DNA of 64,000 nucleotides, taken from positions 1,488,001-1,552,000 of the forward strand of contig JAJTTP010000003.1 in NCBI GenBank assembly GCA_023313575.1. Direction: 5' to 3'. The notes beneath the pieces are model-generated. The model did no database searches and was not told the origin of the DNA. It saw nothing but the letters and a program-made list of their open reading frames with translations. Below are positions 21,908 through 34,288 of this stretch, piece by piece (within the stretch, counting starts at the first letter, position 1; each line of letters begins with the position of its first letter). This DNA comes from Eutypella sp. D-1 (lineage: Eukaryota > Ascomycota > Sordariomycetes > Xylariales > Diatrypaceae). Position numbers and translations under genes: made by a program.

Positions 21908-22955
21908 AGATTGACCCGATTAATAATAAAGTATACGATCTAGTATTGGGTGTGCCTATTTCATGTGACGAATGGTGTCTTAGGAGTTGAAGCTGGCTTT
22001 GTATATAATCTACATATATGACTATGGAAACACTTTTTGATATTTGTTGCAATATTTTTTAAGAGGCTCTTGCACTCGGATGTGACTGGGAAATGTGCGT
22101 GGTTAGCAGACCATAAGCCCAGCGGCAGATACTGCCATTCATTATTATCTTGCGATGGCATATCCACCCACAAACTCATTCAGGTCTCTATTGATCTATT
22201 ATTAAAGGGGGACGGATTTCGCCTCTGACTACCGAATCTATATCGTATTGTGCGGAGTAGTCTATGGAAGATGCCCTGGGTTCTCTCCGTCGCTCGATTC
22301 ATAAGACACACTTGTCAGACCTTGCCGCAGAACGGCACTTAAAAGACGGTCCGATAGGACTCGATGGCTTGCTGCGATGAGTTGGCAAACACATCGTGTA
22401 GTATTTTGATGTCTCTACTTTCGTAGAATATACGAAGGTAAGACTCGAAAAGCTCGCTAGTCTGGATCGAGGTTCGTAGGATTTGGTCAACATTAAGTTC
22501 TTTATCCTATAGTTAGAAAGATACGCCAATGGGACACTAAATAATATGCAACATATTTTTGACTGTCTCTATGTAGATTACTGAACGGGACTAAATGAAA
22601 CCGAGTGATGATGTAGAGCCTGCTTCCACCAGATCAAATAGTTAGCTTACTTTCAGTGGGGCTACTATATAGGGGGAGGATTTGATATAGTCAAGCCAGA
22701 GGCCTTAGGCACCAAGATCACCTGCATATATAAGTAAGCAGGGGTTCTAAATGTCGGGGGTCAACGGGTATATAAGACCAAGAAGGGATCGTTCTTTCTC
22801 TCCTTAAAACAATATACGGTTCCCATGATCTGCAATTCCCACTAATAACGATCACTAGACGCGATATTAGGACAACCGTTGTCTATTGCAGTGAGATCGA
22901 TTACACAACTTCTACCCCTCACCACCACATATCTCCGAGTTTCAAACTGATCTTA
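21908..22955. other. Intergenic region upstream of the split F-box gene
   Basis: The first part is the 3' flank of the previous gene, with an AATAATAAAG poly(A)-like signal at about 21921. The distal part, including TATATAAG-like sequence near 22770, is the likely promoter of the F-box gene. Short frames here (about 70 codons) do not look like protein. No repeat is visible. Confidence 0.5.
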
Positions 22956-23370
22956 ATGGAGTCTATCCAGCATAAGAGCCCGAAAGGCCTTATGCGTGTC
23001 CCTAATGAGATCCTAGTGAACATATGCTCAATTATCCTGAATGATGGCGACTGGAATTGCGACTATTGCCAGTCCGAACCAGAAAGCGTGGAGACAGCCC
23101 AGCTACATAGTCGATATCATTCCGACTTTCGCATTTTAGAACATTTCTGGGATATCCGGTACCATCCAGCTCACCCCCAATACCGTAGGCATGATCTCTC
23201 CATGTTCCGTCTCGTATGTCGTCGCTTCGCTGCCGTCGCCCTACGCTTCATCCATACCAGAATATCTTTCGAGCTGAAGAACGCCGATATTGCTAGGCTG
23301 CAAGAAATTGGCCATCACCCCCAATTGAGGCATAGTGTGCACTCTCTCAAGTACCGTGCCGCCACTTACT

Positions 23371-23375
23371 ATGCC
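23371..23375. repeat. Target-site duplication ATGCC, left copy
   Basis: ATGCC immediately precedes TGTTGG of the left terminal repeat. An identical ATGCC follows the right terminal repeat. Five base pairs is usual for LTR retrotransposon integrases. Confidence 0.88.
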
Positions 23376-23574
23376 TGTTGGTAGGTACGTACGTAAAGGA
23401 AAGAGATAACAATAAGAAAGGTGGTGAGACTGGTGTTATATTCTGGTCTAAGGTCTATCTATCTATTAAAAAGGGATACAGGCGAAGCCCGTATCCTTAT
23501 ATAAACGGGAGATAGGTATATAGGTACATTTTATTAATATATGGGTTTATATTAATAACCAATATTTATTTATT
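23376..23574 (+). repeat. Left LTR of the outer element
   Basis: It aligns without gaps to 36439-36637 at a constant offset of 13063. The first ~150 bp are normal sequence with CA and TG dinucleotides. From about 23529 it becomes RIP-mutated. Over the first 140 bp nearly all differences from the right copy are G-to-A or C-to-T in the right copy. The last ~14 bp differ by several A/T transversions, which RIP does not explain. Confidence 0.82.
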
Positions 23575-25041
23575 TTTTATAATTAATTAATTACGAAATG
23601 TTATAAACGAATAAATAAGTAAATAAATAAAATAAGTAATTAAATAACGAATATTAATAATATTATTCCCGTTTTATTTACTTTTTTAATTTTAAAACGA
23701 TTTGGTTATTTTTAATAAATATTTTTATAACCTTATTTAAGGTGGTTTTCGTTATAGTATTAATAAGATTATAAACGTTATAAATTTATCGAATATTATT
23801 AATTTTTTTATTTTTATAAGATTACCGTAACGTTATTAAATTAATTATTAATTTTTTTATTAATATTACTTATTTATATTAAGCATTAATATAAAAAAAA
23901 AAGTTAATGCATAAAATTAATAAGGCGTAAAGAAATATTAACCGTATTAAAATAATATTTAATATATAATAAATAATATAACTTATATTAAATCTTTAAA
24001 TTATGTTATATATTTTATTAATTAAAATATTACATATAACATATTTATATTTAATAAATAATTAATATATAATATTACCTTTAATATTAAATTTATTATT
24101 ATAATCCTTTAATTTTTTATTATTTAAAATAATAATATATCCGATTTATAAGCTTATATCTTTATTATTAATAAATAAATTATTAATAAATATATATAAT
24201 TTTAATTCCGAAAAGTTTAATTCGATATAATTAAGTTTATAATCTTTATTATTTATTTATTATTTAATTTTAATATTTAACGTTTTAATTTTTTTAAGGC
24301 CTGGTTCGATATATTATACTACCGTAAAATAATTAAAAATAGTTTTTAATTAATAGATAAAAAAGATATAAACTCCGCATGCCCGTTATTTAACGTATTT
24401 TTTTATTAGTTTTAAAAAAGGCGTTTTTATATTTAAAAGTTTTAACTTTTTAACTTATTCTTTTTATATAATAACCACTTTATATTCGTATATAATAATT
24501 TATAAACCGTTAAAATTTTCGGTCGATCCGTTTTTTAATATTTTTTATAAATATGTTTTAATTTTTATTTCGATAAATGCTTTATTTTTTAAGGCTAAAA
24601 AGTTTATAATGCCGATATTAAACGTGTTATCCGTTTAAAATCCCGTAATCCCGAATAATTTTAAGCTTAATATTAATAAATAAAGGTTAAATATTAATAA
24701 TTTTATATATAATTCCCGTTAATAATATTATAAATAAGTTTTAAATTAATAAATACTTAATTTTATAAATCCGTATAATAATTTAATAATTTATAATAAT
24801 ATCTTTTTAAAGTATTTATTTTTTAATTTAATAAGAAGTTATATAAATATAATTCGTTATATCGGCGTTTTAAATTAAATATAAGCCATAATAATATTTT
24901 ATATTATAATTTTTATTTTTTTAAACCGTAAAATGGGTATAATTATTAAAATAAGGCGTTAATTAATTTATTAAATTATAAATACGTAAGTTATAATAAA
25001 GGTTTTATCGGGGTCCCCGTAATTTTTTATATAACGATAAA

Positions 25042-25338
25042 ATGTTTTTACTTTTTATTTTACAGATTATCTTTAATTTAAAAACTGTTATATTTAAATA
25101 TACGGTGTTATATATTTCGGGTTATAAAATACCTTTTTTAAATAAAATATTTAACTTTTTAAAATCGGAGGCTTTAAATAACTTTTTTAACGTTATAATC
25201 TTCCCGTTTACCTTTAATTTAAAAGCTAATATCTTATTGTTTTTTTTAATATTAATATATAAAAAGTTTATACGTATCTTTTCGATTTTTTTATTAAAAA
25301 TAATCGTTAATTTTTTTTTAATTAGGTATAAAGCTTAA
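25042..25338 (+). other. Chance open frame in RIP-mutated sequence
   Basis: A 98-codon frame of almost only Phe, Leu, Ile, Lys and Asn, the composition expected when AT-rich RIP sequence happens to lack stops. It is the longest frame in the outer element but has no recognisable motif. I do not regard it as a gene. Confidence 0.6.
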
Positions 25339-27427
25339 TATATAAGCTTTAAAAAGTTATTATGCTTTTTATTATTTTCGAATTTACCGTTATATTTTTA
25401 TCGGTAACCGTAATAATTTTAAATAAACTTTTTTACCTTTTCTTTTTTTATATATAAATATTTCGTTATTTAAAAAAAAAATTTAAAAATGTTTTTTATA
25501 TGTTTAAGCCGTTTTTAATATTAAATACGTTTTAAATCGATTTTTATACCTTAATTTTCTTAATCTCCGTTATAACCTTTTATACCGTTTAAGCTTTTTA
25601 AGTTTATATAAAAGTAAAAAATAAGTTTATATTAATACGGGAATAAATTTTAAAAATTAATAAAATAAATATAAAGTTATTAAAATTAATTATGTTATTA
25701 ATTATTTTTATTATTATTTATAAACGTAATAATTTTATAAGCTTTACGGATAAAACCATAATACTTTTCCATTTTACCGATAAATTAATATGCTTTTATT
25801 AATATTTAATAATAAATAATTCTGATAAAACGTATTTTATTACGGAACTTAATGCTATTAAAATTCGTACCGGCGTTATAAATAATAATATCCGGGGGTT
25901 TTAAATACGTATCGATTTAGCATTTTTTAAATATATTTTATATCTTTTTAATTAATATATTTTTTATAAAACGTATTACTTAAAATCCCGTAATTACGTT
26001 AATAATATAAAAAACAGGTTTTTTATTTAAATATATTATATTAACGATTATTTTAAAATGTTTTACTTTTAATTTAATAATAGTAACAGAATTTATTAAT
26101 TTTTTTAAAAATATCGATTTCGACGTTATATTTTATTTTATTTAAAAAGTTATATAACTTATTAATAAAAAGGTGTCCGAAACGTATATAAATTTTATAT
26201 AATTTTACTTTTATAAAATAAATAATATTATTAAATTTAAACCACAAGTATTTTTATTTCTTAATAATGTTAATTATTACGCCGTTTTTACCGATTAATT
26301 AATTAATAACGTTATTAAAATATATACCGAGTCGGTTTATATTTTTAATTAATATTAAAAATAAAATATCCGTTTTTATTATATGGAAATTAATTTAATT
26401 AAAAAAAGTAATAATAAAAACTATATTAAACGATGTAATAAAAGGTTTATTACCGAAACGGATATTAGTTTTTTTTACGCGGTTTATATCTATTTTTAAT
26501 CGTTAATTAAGGTATTCCTTTATTAAAATAAGATATTATTCCTTTTTTATAATAAATACCTTAACGGCACCTGTATCTGGTATAACTTTTTAAAAAACGT
26601 TTTTAATATATTTATTTAAAATAAATATAATATCGGGTACGTTTTTTATTATAAATAAAAAGGGGTTAATTCGGTGCTAAAAAAATTAATTAAATAAGTA
26701 AATAACTATAAGGTATTAACTATTATTTAAATGGTTAAAATGTTTTACGGTATTTTCTTTTTCGGGTTTTAAAACGGGTTTATTTCTTTTATATTTAACG
26801 AGGAAAACGGTATAATTATTACGTTAAAACACTTTTTTAACCTTTTATTATGCCTTTACTTTTTTATGTTTTTATTTTAAATACTTAATAAACCAGTATC
26901 TTTTTTTTTATATATTTAATATTTACGTTTTTATTACTTATTAAATTTTTATTTTTAATAATATTTTTTATTTTTATTATTTCGGTAATATTTACGGTTA
27001 ATATAAAAAGCGTTATTATTATTACTATTATTATTATTATCCTTATTAGCTATATATTAATTAATTCTTTTTATAATTTTATAAGTATTAATTAAGGTTT
27101 ATAATTTATTTATTAAATTTTTAAAATAAATAAAAGGTTTAAAAAGAATTTATTAAATATAATCTGAAATATTTTTAAATCGCTTTTGCCGGCGTTTTTA
27201 ACCTTAATATTGAAAAAAATTATAAAAGTTTAATTATAATAATATTAAATCTTATTTTACTCGGTATTAAAATAACGTTTTATAATAAAATATATATCGG
27301 TAAATATTAAATAATAAAGGATATTATAAAAAAATATAATATTACATGTTTTAATAAAATAATTAAAAATATAACGTAAAATTACGTTTATTAAATATTA
27401 TTAATATAATATACGTTAAAAAAAAAC

Positions 27428-27432
27428 GGAAC
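27428..27432. repeat. Target-site duplication GGAAC, left copy of the inner element
   Basis: GGAAC lies directly before TGTGACGG of the inner LTR. AGAAC follows the other LTR at 34705-34709. The single difference (G/A) is a RIP-type transition. Confidence 0.78.
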
Positions 27433-27846
27433 TGTGACGGCTAGTCTATTCCTAACTATTAGTCCAATCGAGGGGTTTATATTAGCAGGAGTGCTAAGGT
27501 TTTAAATAATAAGTAATTACGTTTAATAATAACAAAAAAAAAAATGCTTTAAGTAATTAAGTTATATTATAAGTTAATAAGCTTAAAAATTATTTAAAAA
27601 AAAAGTAATAAACGTAATTATATATTATTTATATCCTTTATTCTTAATATTAAAATATGTAATTATGTTAAATCTTTAAATCGTAACGGATTTAATTAAT
27701 ACTTTTAAATTTATAAATTATAACGGATTTATATATAGCTTTTTTTATAACTTATTAAATATAACTGGTTAACGTTTTTATTTTTCCGGCAATACCGTTA
27801 ACGAATAAAGTTATTAACCCTTATTTAGCCTAATTAAGCCATAATA
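27433..27846 (-). repeat. 3' LTR of the inner Gypsy element
   Basis: It begins TGTGACGGC on the plus strand and ends GCCATAATA, a RIP-altered GCCATAACA. It is colinear with 34289-34704 and is the reverse complement of 29861-30274. Its first ~80 bp are little mutated; the rest is RIP-altered. Confidence 0.9.
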
Positions 27847-27849
27847 CGA

Positions 27850-27862
27850 TCTCTCCCTTTTT
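27850..27862 (-). promoter_or_regulatory. Polypurine tract of the inner Gypsy element
   Basis: A 13-base pyrimidine run on the plus strand reads as an A/G-only tract on the minus strand, three bases from the LTR edge. In LTR elements this primes plus-strand synthesis and sits just before the 3' LTR, which agrees with minus-strand orientation. Confidence 0.7.
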
Positions 27863-28701
27863 AAGGTTTTTATTTTTAAAACCTGATTTCCGTGCTTTTA
27901 TTTATTTTTTATAAATTTCTTCCGTTTTTATATTTTTTTATCCTTTTATTATAACTAATCGTATTTTTAAATTTTATCGCCGTTTTAATTAACGGGACGG
28001 TTATAAAGTTTTTATTTTTTATATTTTATTTTTTAATTTCGAAATTATACCTTATTTTTTTTATTTTCGTCGTAAAAAATAATACGTAATATCCGAAAGC
28101 TTTATTTATTATTAAAATTACATTTTATATAAGCGGTAATACGATAACTTAAGGATTTTAATTAATTTTTTTCAAAATATTATTTACGAATAAAATCGCT
28201 TAAAACGTAAAAAAACGTTAACCGAAAAGTAACTCCTTTATTTTTAAAAGGAGATAAACGAGGTTATTATACGTTTTTAACGTTTTCGAAAATTATAAAA
28301 GTTTTTTTAACATCGTAAGAAAAAGATGGTTCGTTATGGTTTTTAATTTTTAAAAGAGTTAGAAAGTTTAAAGAAAAAAAAACATTAAACGGAAAACGTA
28401 CGTTTTACAGGGTTTATTAAAACGTCGGTAAATCTTAAGGTTATTTCGGATTTTAATTAATTTAAAATGGATATATCGGGTAATTTTAATTAAGATGCTA
28501 TTTTTATTAACATTTCCGTTAGCGTTAATAAAAATTTTTTAAAAAACGTTAAACGTTTATTAAGTAATTAATAGGTTTTTATATATTTTCGGAGTTATTA
28601 TATCCTTTCCATTTTATTTTATATTTTATTTATCCATTTTTTATTTACACGTTTAAAATTTTTTTTATTTCGTATTTATCTGTTTTTATTTCGACGTTAT
28701 T

Positions 28702-28908
28702 TTATTTTATTTTTATAATGTTTATATTCGTTACGTCCTTAAATAAAGAAACGTAAAAAATTAAATAGATCTTAATTTTTAATAATAAGTCCAGTTTATA
28801 ATTATTTTTTAATATTTTTTTAATAACTAGGTACGGTCCGATATATTTATAATTAAGTTTTTTACTAAGTCGTTTTATTATAATGTTTTTTATAACTAAA
28901 TAAACCAT
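28702..28908 (-). pseudogene. Gypsy integrase C-terminal remnant
   Basis: A 68-codon open stretch reads SKKLNYKYIGPYLVIKKI, then NNYKLDLLLKIKI and FYVSLFKD. This matches the familiar Gypsy pol ending in which a SKKLD-KYIGPF-VI block is followed by YKLDLP and HPVFHVSLL. Substitutions such as His to Tyr and Pro to Leu fit C-to-T changes. It is the 3' end of pol, about 0.85 kb from the 3' LTR. Confidence 0.85.
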
Positions 28909-29855
28909 ATCTTTTTCCGAAAAAGTTAATCTTTTTAACCTTTTTTAGTTATAATATTAGCTTATTCGTTAACGTATAAATTTAAGTTTTTCCTTTATTT
29001 TTTTATATAATTATTTAAATCGTTTTAATATTAATATAGCTTTAATATTATCCGGTCCTTTTTTATAAACGTTTCGATAAACGTTTAAAATAAATCCGAA
29101 ATTAGCGTTAATAAATATTATTCGTATATTTTTATAATAAATTATATTATAAACTAATTATGTAATAAGTAATTATTTTATTTAGTTATTTTATTTATAA
29201 TTAATATATTATCGAAAATAAGTTTTTAACGTTTAATTAATTCGTTTTATTTATCCGTTTACTTAAAGTTTAAAAGTTATCGTAAGTTTAAGGTTTAGTT
29301 TTAATCTTATTATAAAACTTTGCCAAAATTTCGATACGAATATTATTTTTTTATCGGAAATAATTTCGAATATAAGGCCGTATATTATTATAATATGTTA
29401 TAAAAAAATATATACCATTTACTTTACGTTATTATTTTCGTTATATAGGATAAAATAAAAAAATTTTATAAATCGGTTAACGATTATAAATATATTATTA
29501 TAACCGTTACATATTATTAAATTTTTTAATATCGGTAACTTAATAATAAAATTAAATATAATAAACTTTTATAGTTATTTATTAATTAGTAATGGTTATA
29601 ATTTTCCGTAAAATTTATATCGTTTTATTTTAATTTTTCCACATATATTATATTATCGTTATATTTGTTATATTACTGATTTTATTTTATCGAATATATA
29701 GGTCCGTTATAATTATTTAAAAAGTTTATAGTTTCCCGGGTATCCGTATAAAGGATATTCGTACATTTCCTATATTAACTATTCTTGCAATTCTTATAAT
29801 ACTTATAGCTTTTTTATTTATTTTTTTATTAATAATTTATTATTATATTATTCGA

Positions 29856-29860
29856 TTTAC
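29856..29860. repeat. Target-site duplication TTTAC, left copy of the solo LTR
   Basis: TTTAC before the solo LTR is matched exactly by TTTAC at 30275-30279. Confidence 0.88.
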
Positions 29861-30274
29861 TGTTATGGCCTGACTAGGCCAAGTGGGGGCTGGTAACCCT
29901 ATTCGTTAACGGTATTATCGGAAAAATAAAAACGTAAGCCAGCTACACTTAATAAGCCATAAAAAAAGCCATACATGGATCCGTTATAATCCATAAATCT
30001 AAAAGTATTAATTAAATCCGTCACGATCTAAGGATTTAACATAATTACATATTCTAATGTTAGGAATAAAAGATATAAATAATATATAATTACGTTTATT
30101 ACCTTTTTCTTAAATAGTTTTTAAACTTATTAACTTATAATATAACTTAATTACTTAAAGCACCTTTTTTTTTGTTATTACCAAACGTGATTACTTATTA
30201 TTTAAAACCTTAACACTTTTACTAATATAAACCCCTCGACTGGGCTAATAATTAGGAATAAACCAGCCGTCACA
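29861..30274 (+). mobile_element. Inverted solo LTR of the same Gypsy family
   Basis: This 414 bp is the reverse complement of the inner element's LTRs (TGTTATGGCC...CGTCACA on the plus strand) with a perfect TTTAC duplication. No internal element sequence accompanies it, so it is a solo LTR formed by LTR-LTR recombination. It interrupts the inner Gypsy pol between RNase H and the integrase tail. It keeps many CA/TG dinucleotides, especially at both ends, and is the least RIP-damaged LTR here, which suggests it is the youngest layer. Confidence 0.92.
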
Positions 30275-30279
30275 TTTAC
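30275..30279. repeat. Target-site duplication TTTAC, right copy of the solo LTR
   Basis: Identical to 29856-29860 and directly follows the CACA end of the solo LTR. Confidence 0.88.
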
Positions 30280-30587
30280 TTATATAAATTATTTTAAATG
30301 ATTTTAATAATAACTATTTATTATTATTCCAGGTGTTTTTTTAACGTTTATCGGAATACCGCGTGTTTAATTAATATATACTTTTCTTTTATAATAAGCT
30401 ATTTATTAATAGCATTTACTTATTTATTTTTTAATCTTTTTTTATAAATAATAATATAATTAAATTCCGTAAAATATTTGGCATATCGTAACTGTTTTCC
30501 GTTAAAGGTTTAAGTAATAGAAAAATATGTAATATTTTTATGATTAGTATAAACCTTAATTTAGTGCATATTTTTTATAAAGTAATA

Positions 30588-30690
30588 TTTAAATTCCTTA
30601 AATGCGTTAACGATAATAAGAAATTCTTTATCGTAAATTAAATAATTAAGTTCGGTTTTAATAAATTTATAAAAATAAAATGCGATAAAA
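30588..30690 (-). pseudogene. Gypsy RNase H remnant
   Basis: The minus strand reads IAFYFYKFIKTELNYL, then IYDKEFLIIVNAFKEFKY. This is the RNase H block usually seen as HPVAFYSRK...AELNY...DKELLAIV.AFKEW, with RIP-type replacements. It lies between the reverse transcriptase and integrase remnants, as expected. Confidence 0.88.
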
Positions 30691-31169
30691 TATAATTTTC
30701 TTTCTTTATTTTATTACCTAATTTACGTTCCGAAGGTATAATCCGAGGCGTCGGTTTTTAATTTAACAGGTTTTTTAAAATCGTATATAATAAATATTAG
30801 TTCGTTAATAATAACGTCCTTTAATTTTTTAAAAACTTTATTTATTTTATTAATCCATATAAACCGTTTATCCTTTTTTATTAATTCCGTAAAAGGTATT
30901 ATAATATATTTAAATCGTTATATAAATTTCCGATAATAATTTGTTAAACCGAAAAAAGCTTATATTTCTTTTATATTAATAAGTATTTTTTAATCTTTAA
31001 TAATTACGATTTTCTTAAGGTTTATTTTAATATGTTCGGGGGTAATAATATATCCGAGGAATTCCATTTTTTATATATAAAATACACTTTTTTCGGGTTT
31101 TATTAATAAGTTAACGTTTTATAATATTTATAATACTTTATGTATATGCTTTTTATGCTATTCCTTTAA

Positions 31170-31202
31170 TTCCGAATAAATAAGGATATTGTTAAAATAA
31201 TA
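31170..31202 (-). pseudogene. Gypsy reverse transcriptase catalytic motif, RIP-altered
   Basis: The minus strand reads YYFNNILIYSE. The canonical Gypsy form is YLDDILIYS, so both catalytic aspartates now read Asn, as G-to-A changes in GAY codons would give. The enzyme is dead by inspection. Confidence 0.88.
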
Positions 31203-32262
31203 AATAACGAAAATATTAAAATATTCTCGTAATACGTAGTTAATTATGCATTAAAACGATGTTAATACGTTAGTTAATCCGAAAAATATAACTAAATACT
31301 TAAATAAGCCGTATTTCGTTTTAAAGGCTGTTTTTTACTTGTCTCCGGGTTTAATTCTGATATAATAATATTTATTTTTAAAATTTAAGGTGGTAAATTA
31401 TTTAACTCCGTATAAACGGTTTTTTATTTTAATAATAAGTAATAACGGTATTCGGTTTTTAATAATGATTTTATTTAATTATCGATAATCGATTACTAAT
31501 TATAATTTACCGTTTTTTTTAAGCATAAATATAATAAGGTATTTTATTAATAATTTTAATCGTCGAATATATTTTTTTATTAACTTATTTTTAAAGTATT
31601 TTTATAATTTTTTAAGTTCGATTTCGTTAAGGTTATAGATTTTATAAAATCGTAACGTCTTTTTTTTTATAAAGATAATCTCGTAATCCTATTTATTACG
31701 GTTTAATAATCCTTTTTTAAATTTTTCGCGAAACATTTTATCGTATTAATAATATTATAATAATACGTTACGTATTTATAATATTATCATATTTTTTTTT
31801 TTAAGATATTATTAAAAAAGCGGAATCGTTATCGGATAAATATAATAATTTATTTAATCCTTTTTTTATATCCTTTTTTTTTAATTCGTTATATTCCTTT
31901 TAATAAGGTTTTTATCGTATCCTTATATCCGTATTCGTTATCCGTTAAATATTAAGATCTTTTTTTTAAATTATTATCAGTTTTTAAAAAATAAGGAAAT
32001 ATTATTTAGCCAGTTCTTTAATTAATCGATAAATTATATTAATATAACCATGGTTACTTAAGGATTATATCGTATTTTTTTAAAAACATAATGTCGAAAA
32101 TAACGTTTTACTTTTATTTTTCGATATATACGTTAAATTAATCGGTCTTTTATAATATTTTTCTTTCGTTATATTAAAAAGTATAACTTTCGGTTTTTAT
32201 TATGTTATAAAAATATTATTTCTTTTTTTATAATAGTTATAACTTATTATATAATTTTAAGG

Positions 32263-32300
32263 TTATATAATTACCGTCGGCTCCGTTATTTATTATAACG
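32263..32300 (-). pseudogene. Gypsy aspartic protease motif, RIP-altered
   Basis: The minus strand reads VIINNGADGNYI, close to the usual ALIDSGADGNFI. The catalytic Asp now reads Asn. Confidence 0.8.
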
Positions 32301-33404
32301 GTATATTAATTATCCTTAACCTTTATTTGTATTATAATATATTTATATTATTTTTAAGCTTTTAAAATGGTTTATAAATATTGTATTACGTTTTTAAGCT
32401 TTAAAATACCGCTTTATAACCTTAATATAAACGGCTTTATCCTTTTAAATCCTTACCGTAAACTCGGGCGGCGTTATACGGGTTATCGTAAAGTTTTTCC
32501 TTATTAAATTCCTTTTATATATATAGTTATTTTTCTATTTTTAAATCTTTATAAAAATGTTTAAAGCTAATTTTATTAAAGGTTATTTTTTTTAATAAAT
32601 CCTTAAACGTATATAAATCGGCGTTTAATAACTTATTTCTTTAATATCGGATTTTATATTTTTATTATTTAATTTCGTTCCGGATTTTTATAATTTTTAA
32701 CGTTTAATAAATATATTTATTATAATAACATATTTAATATCCTCCGGGGCAAGATATTTTTTTTAACCACTTTTATTCGTACGGTACGCGGTTATAATAA
32801 CGCCGAATTTTTTTATACCATCGTTAATCGGTTTCGTTTTTTTCTTATTATAAAAAATCGAATCCTTTTTTAATTATTTATTTAATTCGGTTAATAATAC
32901 CGATTTTTCGTTCCTTATATTAATAACATTCGTATTTTCGATAATTAATAAAGTACTTTAAAAAATACGGCGTCCGAGTTTAAATTTTTTAATTAATAAA
33001 CTTATCCTAATTACGAAGTTATTATAAATAAATTTTAAATCGTTACTTTTTAAAACGTTATTAAAATTGCTTAATATAAATGTTATACATTTCTTTTAAT
33101 TTATAATTTTATCGTTTTTTAAATTAATTAATTAATTATTTTATTTTTTTTTTTTTTACGAAATAAGCTTCCGTAAAAGCTTTTTTTTTATCGTTATTAA
33201 AGTACTTATTTTACTGTTATTAACGTTATTATTTTATAACGGCTTAAGTTAATTATTTAGCTTTTTATAATCTTTATTAATAAATGTTATTATCCGAATA
33301 TATACGGCGGATTATTTTAAACGTTTTTTTACCGGTAAAAGGTTATTCTTTTTCGGGCATAAGTTTCCAGTTTTTATTTCGTTTAAATCTTTTATATTCT
33401 TTTT

Positions 33405-33435
33405 TAAAATATCCTATTTTGCCATAATTATAACA
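33405..33435 (-). pseudogene. Gag zinc-knuckle remnant
   Basis: The minus strand reads CYNYGKIGY, matching the CCHC knuckle CYNCGKIGH with Cys-to-Tyr and His-to-Tyr replacements of the RIP type. It marks gag upstream of protease. Confidence 0.75.
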
Positions 33436-34288
33436 TTTAATTTATTATTTATTTTTTCGTATCATATTAAATAATATAAGTTTTAATACCGTCCCGTAAA
33501 ATATATCGGTAAACTTTTGGTCCTAATTTTTATTATTTTAATATCTTTTAAATTTTTTAAATACATAATATCCTTTTTTTTTTAATATCGTTTAAATTAT
33601 TTATTATCGATTTTAATTATTAAAGCAACAAATTTATCGAAAGCACCTGGTTTATTTTACGTAATGATTTTATTTTTAACCGAATCTTTAAATCTTTAAT
33701 AAAACGTATCGATAAAAGATTTATTATCGACTTAATCTGTTTTAACAGCAAGTTATTTAAATTACGCGACGTACGTATAAGCTGCTTTTTTCTATTTAAA
33801 AATTAAAAATTATTACGTAATAGCTTAAGCTTTATCCGGATTTCCGTAATTAGCTTTTACTTTTTTCTCGAAATTTTTATACTTTTCGAAAAAGCGTTTG
33901 GTTTCCGTAAATCTTTTTTTTTCCTTTACTTTTACGAAAATATTTAAAATAGGTTTAAACTATTAAGTTATCCCTCCGGTAAAACATAATATAATATTAA
34001 GAATTTTATCAATTTCCGTAATATATATATAACGCTATTAATATAAATAAATTACGGTTATAATAAAAAAAGGTTATACGGGAGTAATGCCATTATAAAA
34101 TTTAAGTTTTTTAAGCTTAAATTTAACGGGTATAACCTTTTAATTCGTAAATATAATTACCGTTTACTCGATTTATTCGATTCGTTTAAATAATTATTAA
34201 ATAACCTGTTAAAAGTTTTAGCCTAAAAAAAATATAATATCGGATATTATTTAAAGTTAATAATATTATTAAATAAAAGCTTATAACG

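Noticed and set aside
23376..23534. Placing the outer LTR end at GGTACA (23534)
   Set aside because: The left/right alignment continues past that point with RIP-type differences, and only the CCAACA end at 36637 leaves an ATGCC duplication and restores the host frame.
25700..25960. RNase H-like strings (TELNAIK, RIDLAFFK) on the plus strand of the outer element
   Set aside because: The strings are short and weak in low-complexity AT-rich sequence, with no convincing reverse transcriptase motif at the right distance.
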